DNA of 64,000 nucleotides, from assembly GCF_001699815.1 (NCBI RefSeq), contig NZ_MCGB01000096.1:79909-143908 (forward strand), in the 5' to 3' direction. This DNA is from Ralstonia pickettii (GTDB lineage: Bacteria > Pseudomonadota > Gammaproteobacteria > Burkholderiales > Burkholderiaceae). This document shows, piece after piece, positions 55,462 to 64,000 of the stretch. Both the position numbers and the translations under genes were made by a program. Below the pieces are notes generated by a model. The model saw nothing but the letters and a program-made list of their open reading frames with translations, had not been told where the DNA came from and searched no databases. Position 1 is the stretch's first letter, and every line of letters begins with the position of its first letter.

Positions 55462-55484
55462 GGGAGCTTCGGCTCCCTTTTTTT
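55462..55484 (+). terminator. Terminator of the HU-like gene
   Basis: GGGAGC-TTCG-GCTCCC then seven T residues, with a UUCG tetraloop; an A-run before it makes it bidirectional. Confidence 0.92.
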
Positions 55485-55560
55485 GCGTGCTTGCCGGTCG
55501 AAAGAACCGGCGGGCAGTGCGGCCGATGCCGCCTCGCCGAATGACTCTCTGCTGTGATGC

Positions 55561-56196
55561 CTAGCGCGCCTTGCCCCGCGCCGCCTTTCCACCGCTGCGG
55601 GCAGCATCCTGGCCGCCGACAGCGCCATCCCCGCTCATGCGCTCCAGCCACGAAAGCGCATCCACATACGACAAAAACTGCCGCAGGTAATCGGGCGACA
55701 CCTCACGCATCAACAGCAGCGACCGATGCACGAGACTGCTCGAATTCAGCGGCCCGGCATTCACCGGCACCTTGTCCAGGGCCTCACGCAACTGCTTCTC
55801 GGCGCTGACGCGGGACCAGGTCTGCCGCACGTCTTCGAGCATCTTTAGTTCCGGCAATGCACGCAGATGAGGCTCAGAACCGCCATCTGCAGCCTTGCCG
55901 ACATCCGAGCGTTGCCGGCTGGCAATGTCACACAGCAGTTCGGCCAACGCGCTGTCGGCCGGTGCCTTTGCATCGCTCGCGTCGGACGTTGCCGTCGTGC
56001 GATCGACGTGTTGCGCGTAGGCTGCGATCAGCTCGCCGAGCCGCGCATCGAGAAGGCGCCGCGCCTCGCCGGTTTGGCCGGCCGCACGCCGATGCAACGC
56101 CTCGATGAAGGAAAAGCGCACGCGGTCCAGCCGATCCGCGCCGCTTGCGCGCCAGCTGTCGAGCGTGGCCTGCGCGGACACATCAATGCGGCTCAC
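55561..56196 (-). CDS. DUF2894 protein, last gene of the DUF802 motor operon
   Basis: 211 residues if the GTG at 56194-56196 is the start; other GTG codons nearby are possible because the gene overlaps the end of the MotB-like gene by about 14 bases. Helical throughout, no membrane segment. SWRASGADRLDRVRFSFIEAL and ARRLLDARLGELIAAY are DUF2894-type; KMLEDVRQTWSRVSAEKQLREAL follows in the C-terminal half. The tail is basic (GGKAARGKAR). Its function is unknown. As the conserved partner of a motor-like pair it could be a cytoplasmic effector or adaptor. Confidence 0.85.
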   Translation of the reverse strand: MSRIDVSAQATLDSWRASGADRLDRVRFSFIEALHRRAAGQTGEARRLLDARLGELIAAYAQHVDRTTATSDASDAKAPADSALAELLCDIASRQRSDVGKAADGGSEPHLRALPELKMLEDVRQTWSRVSAEKQLREALDKVPVNAGPLNSSSLVHRSLLLMREVSPDYLRQFLSYVDALSWLERMSGDGAVGGQDAARSGGKAARGKAR

Positions 56197-56836
56197 GGCG
56201 TCCACCGTTGGAAGCGGCTTGCCTGGGAACAGGCGCGATCTCCACACGCCGGTTCTTGGCGCGGCCGACGTCGTCTGCATTGGAGCTCACGGGCTGCTGC
56301 GAACCAAACGCTGCCGCAAACACGCTCGATGCGGGAATGCCTTCGTCGATCAATGCGCGCGTCACGGTCAACGCGCGCTTGGCGGACAGCTCCCAGTTAT
56401 CTGCAAACAGCCGATTGCCGGCACGCACCTGCTGGTCGTCGGAAAACCCGCTCACCATCAGGATCTCTTCACGCGACGTGAGATACGCGGCCAGCGGCCC
56501 CGCCAGGCTCTTCATCAGCGTGCGGCCCTCGGGTTGCAGCTGATCGGAGTTGATCGCGAACAGCACATTGCCATTGATGCCGATGCGCCCGTTGACGAGC
56601 GTCACGCGTCCGGCTGCCAGCGGGCCGGCCAGCGCCTGCTCCAGCGTCTTGCGGCGCTGCGCCTCGGCCTCGCGCTGCTTGACCTCGTTCTCCAGCTTGG
56701 AGGACAGCTCCAGCTGCACGCCGATTACGCCCACCAGAATCAGCACGAACGCGCCCAGCAGCACCGACATCAGGTCGCCAAACGCGGCCCAGACCGGTGC
56801 TGTGGCCTCGATGCCACCGTCAATCTCGTCGTTCAT
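56183..56836 (-). CDS. MotB/OmpA-like protein (stator-type peptidoglycan-binding subunit)
   Basis: 217 residues. One membrane helix at about 15-39 starts AFGDLMSVLLGAFVLI. D21 sits where MotB, TolR and ZorB keep the proton-carrying aspartate. A helical linker leads to an OmpA-like domain (LFAINSDQLQPEGRTLMKSL, NWELSAKRALTVTRALIDEG, AKNRRVEI), which binds peptidoglycan. Its ATG overlaps the DUF802 stop codon (ATGA), so the two are made in a fixed ratio. This gene pair has the layout of a 5:2 proton-driven motor. Confidence 0.9.
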   Translation of the reverse strand: MNDEIDGGIEATAPVWAAFGDLMSVLLGAFVLILVGVIGVQLELSSKLENEVKQREAEAQRRKTLEQALAGPLAAGRVTLVNGRIGINGNVLFAINSDQLQPEGRTLMKSLAGPLAAYLTSREEILMVSGFSDDQQVRAGNRLFADNWELSAKRALTVTRALIDEGIPASSVFAAAFGSQQPVSSNADDVGRAKNRRVEIAPVPRQAASNGGRREPH

Positions 56837-59139
56837 GCCGCTTCGGTCCCGGCCAGCGCGCGCTGGTCACCCAGCCGTTGCAGGTCTTCCAGGATCTGCT
56901 TCTGAGACAGCATGCTCAGGTCGATCACCTCGCGCGCCTGCGCCACGTAGTAGGCAAGCTGTTCGTCGCTGCGCGTGAGCGACTTGCCGAGCGCGGCTTC
57001 GATACGCTGCAGCTGGGCTGCAAGCTTGTCGTTCGACTCGCCGAACAGCTGCACGGCCACACCAAACGCCTCGCCAAGGCTCGCCACCTCGACCGCGCTG
57101 CCGGTCACCTGCGCGGCCACCGCGCCGAGCTTGCCGGTCTCGGCCTCCACCCGATCGGTGAACCGCACGCCCACGCGCTCCAGCAGATCCGCCGACGTTG
57201 CCACCAGCGCATCCACCGCCGTGCGCTGCTCGGTCGATGCATGGTTGACCGCGTCGAGCAGCGTTTCCAGCGTGCCCAGCAGGCGCGCACGCTCGTCCAG
57301 CATCGCGGTATCGCGCACCATGCTGTCGGACAGCTTCTGGCGCAGCTCGGCCACCACTTCGGCCGCGGCCTTGGGCGCTTCCGACGCGGCTTGGACCAGG
57401 CGCGAAATCTCGCCGATCGTGTCGTTGGCGTGCGCCTGCGTTTGCGCGGAGATGTCGCGTGCGGTCTGGGCCAGTGCGTCGCAAATCTGTTGCTGACGGC
57501 TTGCCGTATCGGCGCCAGCCTTTTCCCACGCCTCGCTCAGCTTGGCGCCCATGGCGCCGAGGGCATCGGTCCAGGCCGCCAGACGTTGTGCGTCCCGTCC
57601 TTCCAGCGCAGCTTGCAACGCGGCATGCGACTGGCGCGATGCGTCCTGCTGCGCGGCGATATCGCGCGCTGTCTGCGCCAACGCATCGCAGATATCTTGC
57701 TGACGATTCGCCGTATCGGCGCCGGTTTTCTCCCACGCCTGGCTGAGCTTCTCGCCCGTTGCGCTGAGCGCCTCGGTCCAGGCCGCGAGACGTTGCGCGT
57801 CTCGTGCTTCCAGTGCGGCTTGCAGCGCCGTATGCGACTGGCGCGACGCGTCTTGCAACGACACGGCGTGCTGCTCGAACGTGGCGGCAGCCGCCTCCAG
57901 CGCGCGCTGGTTCTGGGTGGCCAGCTCGGCGTGGGCGTGTTCCTGGCGGGCCAGCGCATCGCGCCAGGCAGCGGACAGTCCGTCTGCGGCGGCATCCAGG
58001 CGCTCGGCCACGCTATCGAGCAACCGCGCCGAGCGTTGCTCGAATGTCTGAGCAAACCGGTCGAGCGACGTGCCGACCTGACCGACCAGCGCCTCACTCG
58101 AGCGTTGATGCGCCGACAGGGCGTTGTTCCAGATACCGGAGACCGCCTCCGCCGTCGCCTCGAAGCGCGTCGACAGGCCATCCAGTTGACGCTGCACCGC
58201 GTGCGTGACCGTCTCCTGCAGCGCGGCCGATTCCCGCGCGAGGCCCGCCATCGTCGTTTCCACCACCGGCTGCAGCGCTGCGCTGGCAACGCGTGCGCTC
58301 TCCGCTGCGCTGTCCTTCAAGGACTGACCGACCGACGACGCAAGCTGGCTGTAAGCGGTCTGCGCCTTGTCGAGAAATGCCTGCTGGGCGGCGATCTGTC
58401 GCTCGCTGCTGGCCGCGCCCTGCTGCTCCAGCGACGTCATCATCGCCTGCAGCCGATCAACCAGCGCGGGCATCACATCGGATTGCCGCTGCAGAAGCTT
58501 GAACGTCTCTTCACGCTGATGTGCGTGCGAGTAGATGCGCAGCGTGGTCGCGATCTTTGCGTCGAGCGCCTGCACGGCCTGCAGCCGCTCGCGCCGGCAC
58601 AGCGCCGACAGCAACCCCAGCATGGCCGACGTTGCCACACCGGCAATCGAGGTGCCGAACGAGAATCCCAAACCCTTGATCGGGGCGGCCAGCGATGCGC
58701 GGATCGCCTGCAGGTCCGTCGCGCTTTCCAGCGCTGCGCCCGTGCCTTTGAGCGTCACCACCATGCCGAGCAGCGTACCGAGCATGCCAAGCAGCACGAG
58801 CAGGCCCACCAGATACGGCGTCAGCGCGGGCGCAGGCAGCGCAACGCGCTCGCCTTCCACACGCAGGCGCACGGCATTGCGCACGCTGGGGTGCAGTTGC
58901 TCCAGCCATGCCGCCAGATTGGGCGGCGTCTCGGACAACCCTGCCACGGCATGGGCGACCGTGCCCGTGGCTTGCCGATAGCGGCGCAGCTCCAGCGCGC
59001 CTGCCACATAGGCGGCACCGATCACGAGCGTGACGGCCAGTGCCAGCAGGTTTCCGCCAACGAGGTAGCCGACGGCAATCCACCCCAAGGCCGCCAGCCC
59101 GACAGAAAAAACGATGAGATTCAGGTGATGTCTGGACAT
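56833..59139 (-). CDS. DUF802 protein: MotA/TolQ/ExbB-like channel domain with a very long helical tail
   Basis: 768 residues. Hydrophobic helices at about 8-28, 31-50, 107-128 and 155-180 form the MotA/ExbB pattern; YLVGLLVLLGMLGTLLGMVV and GFSFGTSIAGVATSAMLGLL are the signature third and fourth helices of that family. From residue 190 on the chain is a roughly 550-residue, Ala/Glu/Gln-rich helical tail predicted by eye to be coiled coil. It contains a 69-residue tandem repeat (429-497 and 498-566). ZorA of the Zorya anti-phage system has the same plan of motor head and long tail. The homology is by architecture; the downstream MotB-like gene completes it. Confidence 0.88.
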   Translation of the reverse strand: MSRHHLNLIVFSVGLAALGWIAVGYLVGGNLLALAVTLVIGAAYVAGALELRRYRQATGTVAHAVAGLSETPPNLAAWLEQLHPSVRNAVRLRVEGERVALPAPALTPYLVGLLVLLGMLGTLLGMVVTLKGTGAALESATDLQAIRASLAAPIKGLGFSFGTSIAGVATSAMLGLLSALCRRERLQAVQALDAKIATTLRIYSHAHQREETFKLLQRQSDVMPALVDRLQAMMTSLEQQGAASSERQIAAQQAFLDKAQTAYSQLASSVGQSLKDSAAESARVASAALQPVVETTMAGLARESAALQETVTHAVQRQLDGLSTRFEATAEAVSGIWNNALSAHQRSSEALVGQVGTSLDRFAQTFEQRSARLLDSVAERLDAAADGLSAAWRDALARQEHAHAELATQNQRALEAAAATFEQHAVSLQDASRQSHTALQAALEARDAQRLAAWTEALSATGEKLSQAWEKTGADTANRQQDICDALAQTARDIAAQQDASRQSHAALQAALEGRDAQRLAAWTDALGAMGAKLSEAWEKAGADTASRQQQICDALAQTARDISAQTQAHANDTIGEISRLVQAASEAPKAAAEVVAELRQKLSDSMVRDTAMLDERARLLGTLETLLDAVNHASTEQRTAVDALVATSADLLERVGVRFTDRVEAETGKLGAVAAQVTGSAVEVASLGEAFGVAVQLFGESNDKLAAQLQRIEAALGKSLTRSDEQLAYYVAQAREVIDLSMLSQKQILEDLQRLGDQRALAGTEAA
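57442..57855 (-). repeat. 207-base tandem repeat inside the DUF802 gene
   Basis: Two 207-base units (57649-57855 and 57442-57648) encode 69-residue copies starting QDASRQSH and containing ALQAALE-RDAQRLAAWT and CDALAQTARDI. They differ at about a dozen residues. The repeat lengthens the helical tail by a fixed increment and could vary in number between strains. Confidence 0.85.
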
Positions 59140-59157
59140 GAATGGTGTCTGTCCCGC

Positions 59158-59892
59158 TTAGCGGGGGCGAAGGGCTGCGAGCAACCCGTCGACCGGTTGA
59201 AAACGAACATCGAGCTCGGCCAGGAGCACGCTCTGCATATCTTTGCGGAACGCATCCAGCCAGGCGCGGGATGTGGATTGGGTGGCCGGGCCCTCCGCGG
59301 GCAGCTCGGCCTGCCGCTGCTGCTCGGCCGCGCGCAGGCGCTCGAAGTACGGCCCCAGCATCGACGGAATGGCCCCCAGCAACGAACGTTCGCGGGCCGC
59401 GAGCGCCTGCTCCATGCTGTCATCCAGCACCGCAAGGCGCGCGAGGTCGGGCGTCCTGGCAGCCAGCAGGCGCCGCAGGCGGCCACGCAGGTCACTGATC
59501 TCCAGTTCCATGGTCTGCTGCATCAGCACGTAGCGCTGCCGGAAATCGGCGTAGTCGACCACCACCGGCACCGACGGGTTCTGGATCGGCGCGCGTGGCC
59601 CAGGCCTGGCATCGGGCGCACAGCTGGACGCGATGGACTTCGTCAACGCCGCGCGGACGCGGCCACCGATGGTTTCGGCGTCCGGGCCGACGGGCCGCGT
59701 GCTGGAGGCACTGGCGGGCGGTGCCACGCTCAATGCCGACGAAAGCGTGATGGCATCCGTCCAGCTGAGCCATTGGCTCAACCGGTCAGAAAGGGGCTGC
59801 GCAGATGCGGAAACGTCGACGTCCGTCAGGCGAGCAAGAATGCGGATCAGCGCGGGGCCGCTGAGCGCCCTGCGTTGCTGGGCGTGCGCCAT
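59158..59892 (-). CDS. DUF3348 protein, first gene of the DUF802 motor operon
   Basis: 244 residues. SGPALIRILARLTDVDVSAS and SDRLSQWLSWTDAITLSSAL near the N-terminus are DUF3348 features. YADFRQRYVLMQQTMELEIS and WLDAFRKDMQSVLLAELDVR follow. It is soluble and helical, with no signal peptide. It ends 18 bases before DUF802. DUF3348 and DUF2894 bracket the motor pair in beta-proteobacteria; neither has a known activity. Confidence 0.87.
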   Translation of the reverse strand: MAHAQQRRALSGPALIRILARLTDVDVSASAQPLSDRLSQWLSWTDAITLSSALSVAPPASASSTRPVGPDAETIGGRVRAALTKSIASSCAPDARPGPRAPIQNPSVPVVVDYADFRQRYVLMQQTMELEISDLRGRLRRLLAARTPDLARLAVLDDSMEQALAARERSLLGAIPSMLGPYFERLRAAEQQRQAELPAEGPATQSTSRAWLDAFRKDMQSVLLAELDVRFQPVDGLLAALRPR

Positions 59893-60037
59893 GCTACGAG
59901 TGCCGAAAAAAGGCTGGAGTTTACACTGCCTGCCGGGTCGGACTGGGGTCCATGAGTGGCACCGAAGTCACTTACCGCAAGAAACCTTCATGCGAGCGCG
60001 CCCGCACTGAAATGCACGGGGCTGCCTCGCCTCTTCG

Positions 60038-61165
60038 TCACTGCGTCAAGGCCCAGGCAAGATTGTTCTGTGCATCTTTATTGCCCTGCTCGGCAGCTTG
60101 GCGAAACAACTTGAGCGCGCGTTCCTTGTCCTGACGCACCGCAATCCCAAACCAGTAGAACTTGCCCAGCTCGTTTTCGGAGTAGGCGTCGCCCAAATCT
60201 GCGGCCTGTGCGTAGTCTTTTGCGGCTTGGTCGGACTTCTTCATGCGGTGATAAATCGAGCCTCTGGCCGACAGCGCGTATGTGTCACGCGGCTCGAGGC
60301 TGATGAGCTTCGACAATGGGCCAAGCGCCTGCTCGTATTTTTGCTGGCGAATAAGGACATGGCCCATTTGCGTCAGTGCATCCCGATCATCCGGGTTCAG
60401 CGAAAGCGCTTGAGCGTAGTCCTTTTCGGCGCCCGCAAAGTCTTTTTTACCTATCTTGACCCAACCGCTGTCCGCAATGGCCAGCGCCGAAAATTCCTTC
60501 AGCGTCGCTGCCGGCACATTTGCCTTTCGACACTCATCGACAAAAGCAGCCATCTCTTCCGGGCTACCGTTCCATTTCGAACGTAGCGACTTGAGATAGG
60601 CCCGCCTGACCACCACCGTTTGCGGGTCCTTCCTGAGCGCCTGCTCCAGCAGCACCCGGTTGTGTTTTTTCATCCCTTGAGCCTTACCGATTTCAATCCC
60701 TTCCCGATAGGACAAGATCGGCTTTGGATCCAGTTCAACAGACTTCGATAAATCGCGTAGCGCCATACTTTGGTACGCGCCCATTCCCGCGAACTGTTCA
60801 TCGGTGGTGTCCCGCGCATACTTGCTTCCGCGCCGCGACCATCCCATCGCCATGTAGTAGATCCCGCGCGACAACAAGGCCGCATAGGAACGTGGAAACT
60901 CCGCGACCCATTGATCGAGCTTGGTTTCCATCGCCGAATCAGAGTAGTAGAAGGCTCTGAATGCTCCCGACAACTGCTCGTCGCTGATCGCTCCGCGTCC
61001 ATAGGCCTGCTGCAGGCCAGACATCTGCCGGTCCAGCTCGGTATAGCGCCCTTCCATCAGCAGGGCACGCCGTTGCGCGGCCTCGCTAGTGGGCGGCTCT
61101 GCCGCCGAACTCATTGATTGAAATGCGACGCAGACAAGGCAACAGAGCAAGATTCTTTTGATCAT
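60038..61165 (-). CDS. Exported TPR/Sel1-repeat protein, DUF4034-like N-terminus
   Basis: 375 residues from the ATG at 61163-61165. A signal peptide (IKRILLCCLVCVAFQSMSSA) is cleaved after SSA. Residues about 30-190 (EGRYTELDRQMSGLQQAYGR) resemble DUF4034. Then TPR units (FAGAEKDYAQALSLNPDDRD and the following one) and a Sel1 repeat (AYSENELGKFYWFGIAVRQD, then ALKLFRQAAEQGNKDAQNNL) occupy the C-terminal half. It is a protein-binding scaffold in the periplasm or surface. Partner unknown. Confidence 0.82.
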   Translation of the reverse strand: MIKRILLCCLVCVAFQSMSSAAEPPTSEAAQRRALLMEGRYTELDRQMSGLQQAYGRGAISDEQLSGAFRAFYYSDSAMETKLDQWVAEFPRSYAALLSRGIYYMAMGWSRRGSKYARDTTDEQFAGMGAYQSMALRDLSKSVELDPKPILSYREGIEIGKAQGMKKHNRVLLEQALRKDPQTVVVRRAYLKSLRSKWNGSPEEMAAFVDECRKANVPAATLKEFSALAIADSGWVKIGKKDFAGAEKDYAQALSLNPDDRDALTQMGHVLIRQQKYEQALGPLSKLISLEPRDTYALSARGSIYHRMKKSDQAAKDYAQAADLGDAYSENELGKFYWFGIAVRQDKERALKLFRQAAEQGNKDAQNNLAWALTQ

Positions 61166-61205
61166 TTTTGTACTCGCTATCAATGCAGCGTTTGGACCGG
61201 TTGCT

Positions 61206-61394
61206 TTAACTGCCCCCGTAGCGCGCACTTTCGAACATGCAGGAAACCGGAAAGACGAAAGACTCGCGCAGCCATGTTCCCCCACAGTTTTGAGAAGCAT
61301 AGAGACCACCAGCAGCTAGCACGAAGATAAAAGGAATTAAGCCAAGTAGGGTAGCCAAGTGCCGCGCCTTTTGTCCGGGCACACGTGCGCGCAT
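61206..61394 (-). CDS. Small membrane protein upstream of the TPR gene
   Basis: 62 residues with one clear hydrophobic helix LATLLGLIPFIFVLAAGG and two cysteines in the C-terminal part. It lies 40 bases upstream of the TPR gene on the same strand. No good ribosome site precedes the ATG, so it may be a false call. Confidence 0.38.
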   Translation of the reverse strand: MRARVPGQKARHLATLLGLIPFIFVLAAGGLYASQNCGGTWLRESFVFPVSCMFESARYGGS

Positions 61395-61464
61395 GGCGTG
61401 ATCGGCACGGCTGCGGAGACGGAATCACCGCTTAACCTTCGGCTCGCACCCAAAAAGCGGTATC

Positions 61465-62664
61465 GTGTCGCCCACTACCGCACCCTCCCCGCTTTCTCGC
61501 CCATTTGCCGTGACCGATCACCCCACCCTCACCTGGACCGACGACCGCCCTGAAGCCAGCAGCGACGCCGTCCATACCGCTGTCTGGCGCTCCGAAGCCG
61601 GCAACCCGCCGCCCAAGCGCGTGGCCATCGCGGACGATCGCACCACAGCCGATGCCGCCTACCGCCTCGCGTGCGAAGGCACGGCATTGCTCTGGCAAGG
61701 CGATTTCCAGAACGCGCGCCAACTGCTGCAGGCCATGTCCCGCCGCACGGATCGCAAACCTGGCAAGGCGCGCAAGGAACCCGCCTCGCCCATCGATGCG
61801 TTCAACCTGCATCGACAGGCGCAATCGCAGCGCGCCCGCACGCTCGGCATGCTGCTGATTCCGCTGGATGCGGATTACACGATCCCGCTGCGCCGCGCCC
61901 CCGACATGCGCGACGCCTGCACGGAGGCTTACGGCACGAGCCATACCGCTTCCGTCGTCTCGCTGCGTGAGCTGCTTGGCTTGATCGGCGCGCATGAGTG
62001 GCGCAAGAAGGGTGTCGAGATTCCCGCGCTCGGTGGTGAGCGCATTCACCCGCACTACGGCGTGTTCTCGCCCGTGCGCGGCGAATACATCGAGCTGGTG
62101 GCGAATGCACCGTTGCCTTCGAAAACCCTGGCGTTCGATATCGGCACGGGCACGGGCGTGCTGGCAGCGGTGCTCGCCAAACGCGGCGTGAAACGCGTCA
62201 TCGGCACCGATCAGGACCCGCGCGCGCTGGCCTGCGCACGTGAGAATGTGGAGCGCCTCGGTCTGCAGACCCAGGTTGAGGTTGTCGATGCGGATTTGTT
62301 TCCCGGAGGCCGAGCGCCGCTGATTGTGTGCAACCCGCCGTGGCTGCCGGCACGGCCCAGCTCGCCCATCGAGCGCGCCGTCTACGACCCGGACAGTCGC
62401 ATGCTGCGCGGCTTCCTGGACGGCCTCGCCGCCCATCTGGAGCCGAATGGCGAGGGCTGGCTGATCCTGTCGGACTTTGCCGAGCATCTTGGCCTGCGCA
62501 CGCGCGATGCCCTGCTGGCGATGATCGACGCGGCCGGCCTGCAGGTGGTGGGCCGGGAAGACATCAAGCCGAAGCACCCGAAGGCGTCCGATGAAAACGA
62601 CCCGCTCTATCGGGCCCGGGTTGCCGAGGTGACGTCGCTGTGGCGCCTGAAGGCCCGCCAGTAA
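61465..62664 (+). CDS. Class I SAM-dependent methyltransferase (PrmC/small-methyltransferase type)
   Basis: 399 residues from a GTG at 61465; a later start is possible. The first 190 residues are a little-characterised domain. The SAM site DIGTGTGVLAAVLAKRG (about 228-244) is followed by GTDQDPRALACARENVERLG and the NPPW motif (VCNPPWLPA), which marks N-methyltransferases that act on glutamine, adenine or guanine amino groups. The protein may modify protein or RNA. It converges on the flavoprotein gene. Confidence 0.88.
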   Translation: MSPTTAPSPLSRPFAVTDHPTLTWTDDRPEASSDAVHTAVWRSEAGNPPPKRVAIADDRTTADAAYRLACEGTALLWQGDFQNARQLLQAMSRRTDRKPGKARKEPASPIDAFNLHRQAQSQRARTLGMLLIPLDADYTIPLRRAPDMRDACTEAYGTSHTASVVSLRELLGLIGAHEWRKKGVEIPALGGERIHPHYGVFSPVRGEYIELVANAPLPSKTLAFDIGTGTGVLAAVLAKRGVKRVIGTDQDPRALACARENVERLGLQTQVEVVDADLFPGGRAPLIVCNPPWLPARPSSPIERAVYDPDSRMLRGFLDGLAAHLEPNGEGWLILSDFAEHLGLRTRDALLAMIDAAGLQVVGREDIKPKHPKASDENDPLYRARVAEVTSLWRLKARQ

Positions 62665-62673
62665 ACCAGTGAC

Positions 62674-63936
62674 TCAGCGCGCCATCGTCGCCAGGTAGTC
62701 GAGCGCGCCCTGCCCCGCAGCGGCGCCGCTCGCAAAACACGCCGTCAGCAGATAGCCGCCCGTCGGCGCTTCCCAGTCGAGCATCTCGCCTGCGCAGAAC
62801 ACGCCCGGCAGACGCTCAATCATCAGCTTTGCATCCAATGCTTCAAATGCAACGCCGCCTGCGGTGCTGATCGCCTCGTCGATGGGTCGCGTGCGTATGA
62901 GCCGCAACGGCAGCGCCTTGATGGCTTTGGCCAATTGAGCCAGATCGGCAAACGCTTCCTTGCTCAGGCACTCGCGCAGCAAGCCGAGCTTTACGCCCGT
63001 GATATTCAGCTTGCTTTGCAGATGACTCGACATTGAACGCGCGCCGCGCGGGCGCATCAGTTCATCTGTCACACGTTGCGCACTCCAGCCTGGCGCAAGA
63101 TCAAGCCAGATCGTCGCACTGCCCTCTGCGGCCAGCGCATCGCGAATGGGCGCCGACAACGCATAGACAAGGCTGCCTTCAATGCCGGTCTGCGTGACGA
63201 CGAACTCGCCCTGGCGAAATTGCAGCGCATCGTCATCGCCCGAGCGCAAACCGATGGCGACCGACTTGACGGGCTGCCCAGCAAAACGCTCCTGGAAATA
63301 CGCGCTCCAATCGGCGTCGAACCCGCAGTTGGCGGGCTGCAAGGGTTGCACCTGCACGCCGCGCGCCTCCAGCAACGGCACCCAGGCGCCGTCGGAGCCC
63401 AGGCGGGGCCAGCTGCCGCCGCCCATGGCCAGTACCACGGCATCGGCTTGCACCAGCCGTTCAACGCCGGCGGTTTCAAAGCGCAGCACCTGCGCGTGGT
63501 CCGACGGTTCTGCCCAGCCCACCCAGCGATGCCGCATGTGCAGCTGCACGCCCGCCTCGCGCAGCCGGTGCAGCCATGCGCGCAGCAAGGGCGCGGCTTT
63601 CATCTCAGTCGGAAAGACACGCCCCGAACTGCCGACAAACGTGTCGATGCCCAGCCCATGAATCCACGCGCGCAGCGCATCGGGGCTGAAGCGGCCAATG
63701 AACGGCGCCAGCGCCTCGCGCCGCGTGCGATAGCGGCCGAGAAACGCGTCGATCGGCTCCGAATGCGTGATGTTCATCCCGCCAATACCCGCCAGCAGGA
63801 ATTTGCGTCCGGCCGACGGCATTGCGTCGAACACCTCCACACGCACGCCGTTGCGCGACAGGACTTCAGCGGCCATGAGCCCGGCGGGGCCGGCGCCGAT
63901 GACGGCAACGAGAGGGGCATTGGATGTTTCGGACAT
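62674..63936 (-). CDS. HI0933-like NAD(P)/FAD-dependent flavoprotein (TIGR03862 type)
   Basis: 420 residues. The FAD-binding motif VIGAGPAGLMAAEVLSRNG starts near residue 9. AGRKFLLAGIGGMNITHSEP is the family signature loop, and WIHGLGIDTFVGSSGRVFPT follows. The C-terminal GVFCAGEMLDWEAPTGGYLL binds FAD. HI0933-like proteins (YhiN relatives) are oxidoreductases of unknown substrate. It ends nine bases past the methyltransferase stop on the other strand. The last 64 bases of the window contain no further gene. Confidence 0.92.
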   Translation of the reverse strand: MSETSNAPLVAVIGAGPAGLMAAEVLSRNGVRVEVFDAMPSAGRKFLLAGIGGMNITHSEPIDAFLGRYRTRREALAPFIGRFSPDALRAWIHGLGIDTFVGSSGRVFPTEMKAAPLLRAWLHRLREAGVQLHMRHRWVGWAEPSDHAQVLRFETAGVERLVQADAVVLAMGGGSWPRLGSDGAWVPLLEARGVQVQPLQPANCGFDADWSAYFQERFAGQPVKSVAIGLRSGDDDALQFRQGEFVVTQTGIEGSLVYALSAPIRDALAAEGSATIWLDLAPGWSAQRVTDELMRPRGARSMSSHLQSKLNITGVKLGLLRECLSKEAFADLAQLAKAIKALPLRLIRTRPIDEAISTAGGVAFEALDAKLMIERLPGVFCAGEMLDWEAPTGGYLLTACFASGAAAGQGALDYLATMAR

Positions 63937-64000
63937 GCGGGGAGGAACGGATCGAATCGCGCGGGGCAGACAAGCGGGGCGCTATTGTCACATCCCGACT

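Noticed and set aside
56797..59955. A 1052-residue rightward open frame opposite DUF802
   Set aside because: It is the antisense of a gene with clear domains and has the Arg/His/Leu-rich composition of a GC-rich shadow frame.

Overview
The window is GC-rich DNA from a beta-proteobacterium of the family Burkholderiaceae. Ralstonia or a close relative is the best guess, from the mix of a CheV, MHS-type transporters, a Gram-negative porin, a DUF3348/DUF802/OmpA/DUF2894 operon and a four-gene ligase-associated repair operon. The genus is an inference from gene content; no marker gene settles it.

Layout. Bases 1-2.9 kb: a CheV cut by the window edge, a LysR regulator and a divergent PRISE-like short-chain reductase. 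Bases 2.93-31.0 kb: a mosaic accessory region that starts at an odd tRNA-like sequence. Directly behind it lies the end of a Tn7-like transposon with TnsB-type binding repeats, followed by a compact leftward tniQ-tnsC-tnsAB operon in which TnsA and TnsB are one protein. Its likely cargo (8.4-13.5 kb) holds families that occur more than once: DUF6471 domains, HAD phosphatase-like proteins and a small uncharacterised protein, plus a CBS-GGDEF protein. Debris follows (M20 peptidase, LysR and tniQ fragments), then a metabolic cluster at 14.7-23.6 kb (AroQ, Gfo/Idh oxidoreductase, MHS transporter, two LysR regulators, PanE-like reductase, VOC protein, MaoC hydratase, class III CoA-transferase, AroE). 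After more debris come a PfpI-like protein, a short UvrA and LtrA. A second set of TnsB-type repeats with a decayed tniQ closes the region at 30.2-30.9 kb. Three tniQ copies in one orientation suggest repeated insertion of related elements at the same tRNA-side site.

Bases 31-44 kb: two membrane diguanylate cyclases, two secreted phosphoesterases, a CHAD protein, a chemoreceptor and its deleted duplicate, a porin, and small unknown proteins. Bases 44.4-50.8 kb: a translationally coupled DNA repair operon (exonuclease, ATP-dependent ligase, Lhr-like helicase, PdeM). Bases 51.0-53.3 kb: a manganese catalase divergent from an Nramp manganese/iron importer. Then come DUF2252 and an HU-like protein with a lysine/alanine-rich tail.

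Bases 55.6-59.9 kb: a leftward operon DUF3348-DUF802-OmpA/MotB-DUF2894. Read closely, the DUF802 protein has a MotA/TolQ/ExbB-type channel domain and a roughly 500-residue helical tail, and the next gene is MotB-like with a membrane aspartate. This is the architecture of a proton-driven motor such as the Zorya ZorAB pair, here with two uncharacterised partners. It is the best candidate for an undescribed system in the window. The last 4 kb hold a TPR/Sel1 protein, a methyltransferase and an HI0933-type flavoprotein.
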